A stretch of DNA of 17,218 bases from Antrodiella citrinella (lineage: Eukaryota; Basidiomycota; Agaricomycetes; Polyporales; Steccherinaceae). Within the stretch, counting starts at the first letter, position 1; each line of letters begins with the position of its first letter. The stretch is taken from contig SGPM01000462.1 in the NCBI GenBank assembly GCA_004802725.1, positions 1-17,218 on the forward strand, read 5' to 3'. Below, piece after piece: positions 1-8,112 of the stretch. The position numbers were made by a program, and so were the translations under genes. The notes below the pieces were generated by a model. It did no database searches, was not told the DNA's origin, and saw only the letters and a program-made list of their open reading frames with translations.

Positions 1-779
1 ATAAGATGGAGATGAAGATGGGTCGGTCGGTGCGAACAGACCCCGCAAGTAGAGAGTGTGTTTGAGTGAGGGAGAGAGAAAAGCCAGGCATCCGATTCCT
101 TGAAGTGAGGCATGCGAAGGAAGGGAAAGTGGGAGGAAAGTCCGAGTGAGTGGGATGGACACTGCGAAAGTCCGACGAACAGAGCCGAAATCACGACTTC
201 GATCAAGGTGTTACATACATAAGAGGGAGCGACAACGAGCGAAGACGAAGACGAAGACGAAGACGAAACGACAGGAGTAAGGGAAAGACAGGACGGGCGA
301 TGCTCGCAGTAAATTACGCCGGGAGAGAATCTAGGATAACATGGTGACAAGAAAGACCAATCAAAGGAACGCAGCGAAGCAGTGATTAAGGTGCTTAGTG
401 GAGTACAGTAGATTGCAAAAGCGAAAGCCACCGAAACCAAACGGGAATGAAAATGTTGTACCTTATACGGATGGCTTGGGTGTGAAGATGCAGGTGCGAA
501 GCGACCTTCCTCCATCCACGAAAGCAGGGTGTGCGCGATCATTTTCGGCGGACTCTGTGTCGGGCGGTAGGCGAGGTGAGAGCCAGAACGACTAGAGCGA
601 GGTGAGCGCAGTAGAGGGGGGAGGTGATCCGGATTGGCATATACAGATAGATAGGACGTCTTGATATATGTTGAATAGATTTGCACGGAGCCGATGACTG
701 AGGAGACGAGACAAATGGTGGTCATCTCACAGAAACGACAGGAGTCAAAAGGTCCGGACGGAAGACGAGAGGGTCAACG
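1..779. other. 3' flank of the homeodomain gene, no gene seen
   Basis: This is downstream of the homeodomain stop codon. Short plus-strand frames at 150-347 and 398-595 are rich in Arg and Lys because of purine-rich simple sequence, and they lack a family motif or splice partner. I see no RNA gene or mobile element. Part of it is probably the 3' UTR of the homeodomain transcript. Confidence 0.6.
241..266. repeat. GAAGAC hexamer microsatellite
   Basis: Four perfect GAAGAC units occupy 241-264, with a partial unit after them. It lies in the 3' flank of the homeodomain gene and would read GTCTTC in that transcript. Confidence 0.9.
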
Positions 780-3700
780 TCATGAATACTGCATATACGG
801 CGAGACGACGTGATAGTCCATCGTCGCCGGTACACACATATTCGACAGCTCGATCGCGCCGTTATGATACTGTCCACCTCCACCGGGACCCGCGCCACCC
901 ATGAACTCGAAATGCAGGGCGTTTTGCGAAGCAGGCCCTGCGAAACCGTTGTGCTGCGGGGAGTACTCCGGTGCAGAACCAAGGGAATACGACCCCTGGT
1001 AATCCGGTTTGCCACTCATGTTGTGTCGCTGTTGTTGCTCGTCATGCGAGTACGAGAACGGAGCGTCGTCGGAGTGACCATGGAGATGTTGCTCGTTCTG
1101 CTGCACCTGGTCGTTCTCAGCGGAACTGGGATACCCGCCAGGATACTGCAAGCCATTCTGATCGTCCGTTGGCCCCACATCCTACAACGACAAACGACGG
1201 GATCAATAACGCGTCGAACATCACAGGATCAATGACGATACACACCTCATCATGCAACGCAAACGCTAGCTCGCCCTGGGCTTGCCCATCCGATTGCTGA
1301 GCAGCAGCCGACGCAGGATCATCACACACATCGCCGCTCCGCGACCTCGAGAGGGGTTGGGAATGTGGCTGGGGAGTGTGATTGCCGTTCACGTCCAGTT
1401 CGTGGAAGAGTTCCAGTATCTGTCCAGACGCGCTGAAAACACAAGGAAAAGAATGAATTAGTACAACGAAACCCAAGCGTCATTAACGTTAGGCGCAAGA
1501 AGATCAGGGGGTGCAGACGGAGCAAGCGCATGAATCAATCGGAGCCAATTGTCCACGTCACGTACAAGACGCCTCCAACGCCGTCAATTAAAACATAAGA
1601 ACACAAGCAGGCAGCAAGGAGGTCTACAAAATAGAGGAGTGCAGCTGATCGAAGCAAATCAATCACTGCATACCCTTGACGCCACAGCGCCACGGATTGA
1701 CAAAAATGATTATATGCAGGCCCTTCAAACACGATAAGTCCGTCTCATTGTCACGGATCGTTCACATATAAAAGCAGCAAAAGGTAGAGCAAGGAGCAAG
1801 AGAGAGCACAGAAAAGGGGGGGGGGGGGCGGAGGGTTAACTGCAGCTTACCTGGGTCTCCTCTCGAATCCATTTCCAGACGCGTTGTCCACTTGCAATTC
1901 GCTGCTTTGCATCTTCCCACTGCCAGCTTCGCTCCAATTCCCGCCACTGGTGTAACTGCTTTCACTCCCCGCCACACTCGCGAAGCTTCCGAACCGCGAG
2001 AACGGATAGTTCGACGAGACCGCCGAGGCGTCGTCCTCCGTGTCCGGATCCTCCGCGGAGAGGCTCCGCCGGGCGTGGAGATGCATGTGCTGCCCGTTGA
2101 TCGATGATGATGATGAGGGTGTGGTGAGGTTGGGCGAAGACGAGGCGCCACTGGAATCGGCCCCGCTGGACGTCGGCGCATCTCCAAAGGAGAAGCCTGG
2201 AGAGGGCAAGGGTCCCGGTATCGGCGCGGGGATTTCGCGCGACGGGACTGAGAACATGGCACCGGCGGACTGTCGTGTGGAGTATTGCGAAAGGAGAGGC
2301 ATCGCATGGTTGCTCATGAAAGCCTGAGAGATCCGCGGAGGCGACTCCTCGAAAGCGGCGTTTTCTTCGTGCATATGCGACGCGGGCATGCTCATGCGCG
2401 AGAACATTGCTGGCCGACGTGCGATCTGACCGTGACCTTGTGGGTTCAACAGGCCTAAAGACCGACCGTTAATTCCCCCACCATTCATTATCTGCGCATC
2501 CAAGACGTGTGGCATTGAACCACGACGCAATATATTGAGATCACCGGCAAGCGGACCGCCTTGGCTCGACGTCAGGTGTGCGTAAGGATGGCCGCCAAGT
2601 CTAGTCATGTTGGTGTCCACGGAGCGACGACGGATGCTAGGATCAAGGAGACCGTTGTCGGGGCGCAAGTGTCCGCCGTGCTGCATGAACGACAAGGGTG
2701 AAACGCGCTGCTGATGTGGAGCTGAACCTTGGCCGAAGAAATTTTGGCCAGGAGGCGAGACGATGATGGGTAAGGAAGGTCGTCTTTGATTTCGCAAATG
2801 CTCTGGGATACCCATAAGACCCGAGGCCAGGTTCATCGAGTGCTGCTCTGCGGGCGTCGACGGTATCGAAGGGGAGCTGCCTACTGAACCATCGCTTGGA
2901 GGAGGTCCGAACGGGAACGGGTTCCCGAACAGAGAAGTGTCGATACCCACAGAGAGATCTGGAGTAGACTCAGACTGGCTTCGTACAATGTTCAAGGAAG
3001 GTGATGTGGTAGGATGTGAGGTAGCTGCTGGTGAGACTTCAGTGGCTGTGGACGATATGCCACTATCAGGTGAGTTGGTGGTTGGTTTAGATGAAGCATC
3101 TTGAGATGAGCGCGACGAGGAGGGAGAGGTATCAAGATCAACAGAGGCGCCAGGTAATGGCGACGAAGCGGACGCTGGCGATGAGGGCCGTGAGCCACCG
3201 TTGTCGAGCTTGGTGCCTTCAGCAGTGTCAGTGGCAGTAGCATCGTCTGTTTTCTTGGTAGCAACATCGGCTTTCCTCGCTTGAGATTTTGTCTTTGCTC
3301 GTCTGACAGACACGTCAGTGTCAGGATACACACACAGCATAGCCACAACATACCGGTTCTGGAACCATACCTGTCAAAACAGAGAACACGTTGAGTATGA
3401 ACACTATCCGTCAGATCGTGGACGTGGACGCACCTGGACGCCTCTTGGTGTCATGCCCAATTCCTCTGCCAGTTTCTTTCGCAATGTCGCGTTCGGCTTC
3501 GTGTCATACTTGTACACGTCCTCCAAGACCTTCAGCTGACTCCGCGTGGTGCGCTTCCGGTGCTTGACCTCGTTGGGCTGATAGGGATAGAAGGTGCGCA
3601 TGTCCACCTGGCCGGGATCCATGCCTGGCGGTATCAGACCTGGCACGCACGTCGAGGAAGGGTGACCGTGCGGAGCGTGAGAAAGGGGGAGATGCTGCTC

Positions 3701-3928
3701 GAGCGGGTCGACGTCGTACGGAGAGTAAGAGTTGTAAGGATCGTGGAGGTGGTGTGGGTGTTGAGCATAGGAATGGTGGTTCGGGAGTGTGCCTTGGAAG
3801 TGCGAAGGGAAGGAGGAGACGTTATAGAGGCCGGTATGCGCGTGTGGGTGTTGCGGGTCGTGGAGGGAATGCTGCTCTTGTGCGTGGGGGTTGAGAGAGC
3901 GCAGCGACTCTAGACCGTGGAGATCCAT
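780..3928 (-). CDS. Homeodomain transcription factor, possible Hom2 orthologue
   Basis: Nuclear DNA-binding regulator. Five exons, written high to low: 3928-3434, 3370-3354, 3302-1851, 1432-1246, 1181-780; introns 63, 51, 418 and 64 bp, all GT-AG. The joined frame has 851 codons including TGA (850 residues). The homeodomain spans about residues 120-179, with Arg124 (position 5), Leu135 (16), WFQNRR at 167-172 and the invariant Asn170 (51) and Arg172 (53); position 50 is Gln. The first 115 residues are rich in His, Pro and Tyr. The long C-terminal part is Ser/Pro-rich and looks disordered, with RRxS protein kinase A sites at Ser347, Ser398 and Ser433 and an RRSLS motif near 582-586. Family knowledge: Hom2 of Schizophyllum commune controls early mushroom development and is, as I recall, described as having conserved PKA sites; orthology here is inference. 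The ATG has a weak context (T at -3) but opens the only long frame reaching the homeodomain. Confidence 0.92.
1433..1850 (-). other. Long intron 3 of the homeodomain gene
   Basis: This 418-bp intron is three to eight times longer than nearly every other intron in the window. Donor GTAAGC at 1850 and acceptor TTTTCAG at 1433 join AG to C, giving RRP-S-ASGQ in the correct phase, so no hidden exon is needed. It holds a 13-base homopolymer at 1816-1828 (G on the plus strand, C in the transcript) close to the donor, and short open frames on both strands that show no recognisable protein. Confidence 0.75.
3354..3370 (-). other. 17-nt microexon encoding VWFQN of homeodomain helix 3
   Basis: Exon 1 ends in phase 0 after GVQ at 3434. 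An intron with donor GTGCGT and acceptor TTTGACAG (3371-3433) follows, then 17 bases reading V-W-F-Q-N plus CG. The next intron (GTATGT to CTGTCAG, 3303-3353) ends before A-CGA-GCA, which completes RRAKTK. Only this arrangement restores the canonical WFQNRRAK motif. Skipping the 17 nt shifts the frame and reaches a TGA after 24 codons. Confidence 0.9.
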
Positions 3929-4231
3929 TTAATTCGCAAGAGGTGGGGGCACAGACGAGTTGCAAGGCCGGGCTGAAAGATGACGAAAACGTTAGGAAAA
4001 CTGACAAGCAAGCGGGAGATGGGTGAGGGAAACGAAGAACGCACCCTGGGATGGTGTTGATGCTTCACTAGAACACAGCCTGCTGGGTAGACTGGCGGTG
4101 CGTGGTTGGCGAGGCCCGATACAAGATAGAGAGCAGTAGGACAGTGGGTGTAGGACGCGCACGACGGGGGTGGTCGAGACAGACGGCGACGCGACTGGGA
4201 TAGGGAGATAGAGAACGGATGTTGGGATGTT

Positions 4232-4289
4232 GGAGGAGGAAAGGAGAAAAGAGTGGACGAGGAGGAAGGAGAGGCGAGAGGAAGAGAGA
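4232..4289 (-). promoter_or_regulatory. CT-rich tract upstream of the homeodomain gene
   Basis: The plus strand is almost all purine here, so the minus strand is a pyrimidine-rich tract 300 to 360 bp upstream of the homeodomain ATG. CT-rich stretches are common just upstream of transcription starts in filamentous fungi. This is a candidate core-promoter element only; the start site cannot be seen in the sequence. Confidence 0.35.
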
Positions 4290-4845
4290 TCAGGGACAGG
4301 GCAGTTGATCATGCAGCGCTTAACAGGCGCCCTCTTCAGATTTAGGCTGCTACCTCTCAGATCTCCGTGTTCCGCCCAGGAGTGTCGAACGTTCAGCTGC
4401 GACAGCGGGGCGAGCGAGCGTGTCGAGGTCGCCGTGCTCGACAGCGACAAGAATGAGGACGAGGACGGAGGCAAAAAAGACTTTTGAGGCTAGTTTTGGC
4501 TAGGCTGTCAGGGAAGAGCTGCTGGTGATGTCCCGAAACGGCGTCTCTCTCTTTGAGATGCAGAAGTAGAACTCGAAACTATCAATCGAACGGTGGTACG
4601 GCGCCCTGTTGACCATGCCCCGACACAGCAACAATCGTAGCGACAATGTGGACAGACGACGCGGCGGGGACGAGGGAGGAGGAGGAAAGAGAGAGAAAGC
4701 GCCCACAGTTCCCTGGCCAATCGTTTCCAGATACCTTTGCGCATAAACGGGCTTCCCAAGGCCCTTGCCAGGCCTTCCTTCCTGCGTATCCGCGGGGGAT
4801 TCGCCACCAATTGCCCCATACATCCGGCCAATTCCTCTCCTTTTT

Positions 4846-4863
4846 CGTATGTACATACATACG
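4846..4863. repeat. 18-bp inverted repeat
   Basis: Eight-base arms, CGTATGTA and TACATACG, match perfectly around a CA spacer. It lies about 920 bp upstream of the homeodomain start. It could be a dimeric transcription-factor site; no function can be assigned. Confidence 0.4.
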
Positions 4864-4889
4864 TTCAGCGAATTGTCGACGAATGTGTC

Positions 4890-4901
4890 TCCCATATGGG
4901 A
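4890..4901. repeat. 12-bp perfect palindrome TCCCATATGGGA
   Basis: An uninterrupted palindrome 27 bp beyond the previous inverted repeat, upstream of the homeodomain gene. It resembles an SRF/Mcm1-type CArG box only loosely, because its AT core is four bases rather than six. Possible factor-binding site. Confidence 0.35.
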
Positions 4902-5060
4902 CGGCGTAGACGACGATTGGTGAGCATCTGAACATCATCCATCAGAGAATACTCATTCTGTCCATCTCGCCATCTGCCCTGTAAATTCCCCTCAGACCTC
5001 CATGATCTCATGAAAGTCGGCAGGACACGTTTCTACTGTACTACTCACAGCTCCTCGTGA

Positions 5061-5558
5061 TCATCTTTCTACCGCAAACTCTGATCTCGTCTCTGCCCTG
5101 TCCAACACTGCTCTGCATATCCCCTCGTCCCCAAGCGACGCGATCAACTGATCTGCACAGACTCCGATGTTCGTATTGCTTCCCCCAATTTGGCTGCATC
5201 TTGTGCTGGCCTTCCAAAGACGTTCTGCAACGCTGCAACCTGCGACCAAATTGCCTCCGTTTGTGGAAATCCCCGGACAAGTATGGCAGTTGCCGGGACT
5301 GTGCAGTTCCCAGTTCGTGCTGCCGGTTCCGTCTTCCCAAACACCCTCGGATCCGCACCCATCTCTTCCACCATGCACCCATTCCATTCCAACACGACTG
5401 CGTTTCTCGCCCCCATGGTCTCCGATCCACCGCACGCAATCGGAGTGCTCGCAAAAACCCCATCACGGCCCCCGTCACCAACCAAACAAATGGCACACCA
5501 AACACGAATGTTTTGTAGCAGCGTCCCCCTGCAAGCTGTGGGCTGGGGTCGGTCCTGA
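5061..5558. other. Unresolved coding-like segment, strand uncertain
   Basis: Two opposed open frames share the same codon boundaries. The plus frame is open from 5085 to a stop ending at 5558 and reads like a small secreted protein: a Val-Pro-Lys-Arg stretch, then five cysteines (C-x16-C-x7-C-x4-C-x7-C) encoded at about 5154-5264, with pyrimidine-biased third positions. The minus frame, ending at a TGA at 5061-5063, is also Gly- and Cys-rich. Neither has an ATG in a convincing context, a clear signal peptide or splice sites that complete a gene. It may be a decayed secreted-protein gene, an exon of an unrecognised gene, or chance. I do not recognise a family. Confidence 0.25.
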
Positions 5559-6599
5559 TCAATACTTGACTTATGGGCGCGACTTCAGGAACCATCGCAA
5601 TCTCTTGTCAGGACGCCAACCTTACTATTGGCCAAGGCCGAAAGATTAGATCCCCGGGTCCTAGAGAGGACCGCTGGACGCTGTCCGCTCTTGTCGGATG
5701 GCGTTACGAACGCGAACGTGAACATCCTCCTCTGCGCATTCTTCGGTCACGTTGAGCAGCATCGGAGCCGGGACGTGGTCAGATTCTCGAGGTGGCGTTG
5801 ATCTGCCCATTACACTGTCCGGAGGTTTACCTCAAGTGTATGTCATTCCAACACCGCAAACATTCTTTCCCGCCCCAGCACCACCAAGCCTGAGACCGCT
5901 CGTCTGCATGGGTATAACTGGGTCTAACGTCTAAAGTATAAGCTTCGGGGCGATCGGTACGTTTGTAACTGTATCTTATGGTTGTACGGATGGCGAGCTT
6001 TTGATGTTTCTTCATCCTAGACGGGCGGGCGTGGCGAACTCGGACACGACGGACGTTCGGAGGGACGAACAGGACCCTCCGAGGATCGGCTCGGACACAC
6101 TCAGATGTGCCAGTGCGCTGGCGATGGCCAAATCTTACACCCGCACGTTCCATATTCTGCATGCACATATGATACAGTACTTACTTCCGGCCCCTCGAGT
6201 ACCCATCCCAGCATCCGGATCAATCACATGGCGTACGTTGCCAGTGCATAAACACCGGGCCCTTTCGAGTACCTGCCGGAGAAACTAGCAGAAACTTGCT
6301 ATCAGTCGGGATGTTATGTTGTTCCCGGGCTTAAGATAGCCACACTTAGGATTTCTGACCCGTCCGTCCCTCCGTGTGGCGTAGAAAGGCTATGATATGA
6401 TTGCTGGGCGGTCGATTTCGAAATTCCACACTGTGAGTATCCTCCTCCCGCGGAAGTTGTCAGTGACGGAAGTGAGATTGAGCTTGATGACTACGCAACG
6501 AACAGTCTAATAGACCTTGCTTGCGAAGTGACAAACAACTTGAGATCCGGGGGTGTCTGTCTGCCAGTACGATGACTTGATAGTAGCATGGAGTACGTG

Positions 6600-6614
6600 C
6601 AACGGTTACCGTTG
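6600..6614. repeat. 15-bp palindrome with paired AACGG cores
   Basis: Seven-base arms CAACGGT and ACCGTTG flank a single T. Each arm carries AACGG, which matches the core bound by many Myb-type proteins. It is next to the 10-bp tandem repeat, whose last unit also ends in AACGG. A regulatory role is inference. Confidence 0.4.
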
Positions 6615-6616
6615 TA

Positions 6617-6646
6617 AGTCGAACGAAGTCGAACGAGGTCGAACGG
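6617..6646. repeat. Three-copy 10-bp tandem repeat
   Basis: Units AGTCGAACGA, AGTCGAACGA and GGTCGAACGG lie head to tail. The 10-bp period is about one turn of DNA, so each copy would face the same side of the helix. It sits in the 4.2-kb spacer, far from either gene. Confidence 0.75.
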
Positions 6647-7233
6647 TACCGCGGCCGGTGATACAAAAGACCTAACATTACAAGCAGTACAGAACCCGAG
6701 GCAGTGTTACTGTCACCTTGCTGACAACCGTACGTCGTCGTCGGTCCCACTGAGACTCCAGACGTGATAAGAACAAGATGACATCGATCAAGAAAGTCGA
6801 AGTGAAAGCCACCGTGAGCGGTACCCACGAAGTCTAAGTGAATCTTCTCTGAATCTTCTGAATCTTTGTCAAGTCAACAGGAGACAGTTGACATGGACAG
6901 TTCAACGCGTTCTTCGAAACATGTTCTACGAGGGAAGGCTATGTTCATGTATACCAGTATACCAACCGTAACGGGGCCAGCAACACAATATTGATATGCA
7001 TATGCTTTGACTCCAAGCTGCTGTCTGGAGCGTCGTCGACGTGCCAACGTTAACGCGTTCGGACCTTCTCATCCAAAGTAAACTGATTGTGACTTCAGAC
7101 CGCAACAACCTGAACTCACAGCTGTGTAAGGTGGTTCATTCGTGCTCGAAGTCACGACAAGGGCATATGTATTCTTACTCGATCAAACTAGCTAGCTAAG
7201 TAATGCATGCATAAAGCGGGGGACGATTGAGGG

Positions 7234-7336
7234 TGGAATATATATATCTACTGTGTATAAGGAAGAAGAAAGAAAAAAAAAGAAAAAGAGGTCATAGAAA
7301 GGGTAGGGAGGAGGAGGAGGAGGAAGAGGAGGAGAA
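7234..7336. other. TA-repeat plus long homopurine tract
   Basis: A run of alternating T and A near 7237-7246 is followed by about 75 bases of almost pure A and G on the plus strand, including an A-rich part and a GGA-repeat part. On the minus strand this is T-rich and CT-rich, 780 to 880 bp past the WEE1 stop. It could be the end of the WEE1 3' UTR or the CT-rich promoter of an unannotated minus-strand transcript. Confidence 0.4.
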
Positions 7337-8112
7337 GCGCACGCCTACAACCACAAGTGGTCTGCGGGGGGACGGACAACGGGATAATAATGTCGTAAAT
7401 TAAATAGGCATTAACGTTGCGAACGTGACGGAGAGAAGAGATGTGGATGGGTGGGAGATGGGGAGTAGAGCTGGCAATGGGGTGAAGGTGACAGTGATGG
7501 TAATGGGGGCAAGGCAAGAAGAATCCGTGGGGGAACATGAGAGGGAGAAACAAACAATGAAACATGATACACATATACATGGAATAATTGTGAATGGTCA
7601 AAACAAGATAAGTCAGAAATTGAGGATGGATCGGTCGGTCGGAACGGGGTCGCGTGGCAATGTGTGGACGTGAGGGTTTGCGAGGTGCGAGGGAGGCAAA
7701 GTGATGGGTGTGAGGCAGACTAATGCAAGCGATGAGGGGTCGTATGGGTGTGCGTGTGAAGTGGAAATCAAGAGACGCATGAAGGAGATATGGATATGCA
7801 CAGTCTGAAGGGGCATCGTGACTCAGGGAATATGGAAAAGGTGTATCGACATCAACTGCGCGTGGAGGAAGGTATGAAATTATATAGGTATGCAAGGGAT
7901 GGAGGAGAAGAGAGAGGAAAGCCATATGACACACGATAATCGTCCAAGAATCCCAACGAGAAAACCAGAACCAAGAGGGCAGATAGGGGGAAGAGCGGGG
8001 TATGCCAAACAGAGAGCAGTCAAGTGGTAGGGGGGTCGGATAGGGAATCATACAAGACGTCTTGGTCCTTTTCTTCGTGGTATCGTACTCCAATATACAC
8101 GCATTGATCGAA

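Larger units (their letters stand above)
3929..8112. other. 4.2-kb intergenic region between the homeodomain gene and WEE1
   Basis: Both flanking genes are on the minus strand, so this interval contains the promoter and 5' leader of the homeodomain gene (near 3929-4500) and the 3' flank of WEE1 (upper end). It is the longest spacer in the window. Six-frame reading gave no gene I can support: most open frames are low-complexity, purine- or pyrimidine-driven, or lack an ATG. Only the opposed frames at 5061-5558 look coding-like. Palindromes, a 10-bp tandem repeat and purine tracts are listed separately. A long upstream region suits a developmentally regulated transcription factor, but that is inference. 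Confidence 0.6.

Noticed and set aside
150..595. Two plus-strand frames rich in Arg and Lys
   Set aside because: They are produced by the GAAGAC repeat and purine-rich sequence and have no homology-like features.
1847..3346. 499-codon uninterrupted minus-strand frame as a separate gene
   Set aside because: It is exon 3 of the homeodomain gene extended through the stop-free intron 2; its apparent start is a GTG inside that intron.
3992..4474. 160-codon minus-strand frame upstream of the homeodomain gene
   Set aside because: Low-complexity Ser/Leu/Pro composition from a CT-rich leader or promoter, with no motif and no splice sites linking it to the homeodomain start. At most it is a long upstream ORF.
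4500..4938. Several overlapping frames on both strands
   Set aside because: None has a recognisable motif or plausible start, and all overlap each other in different frames.
6460..6828. 122-codon minus-strand frame
   Set aside because: It begins with GTG rather than ATG, runs across the tandem repeat and shows no conserved motif.
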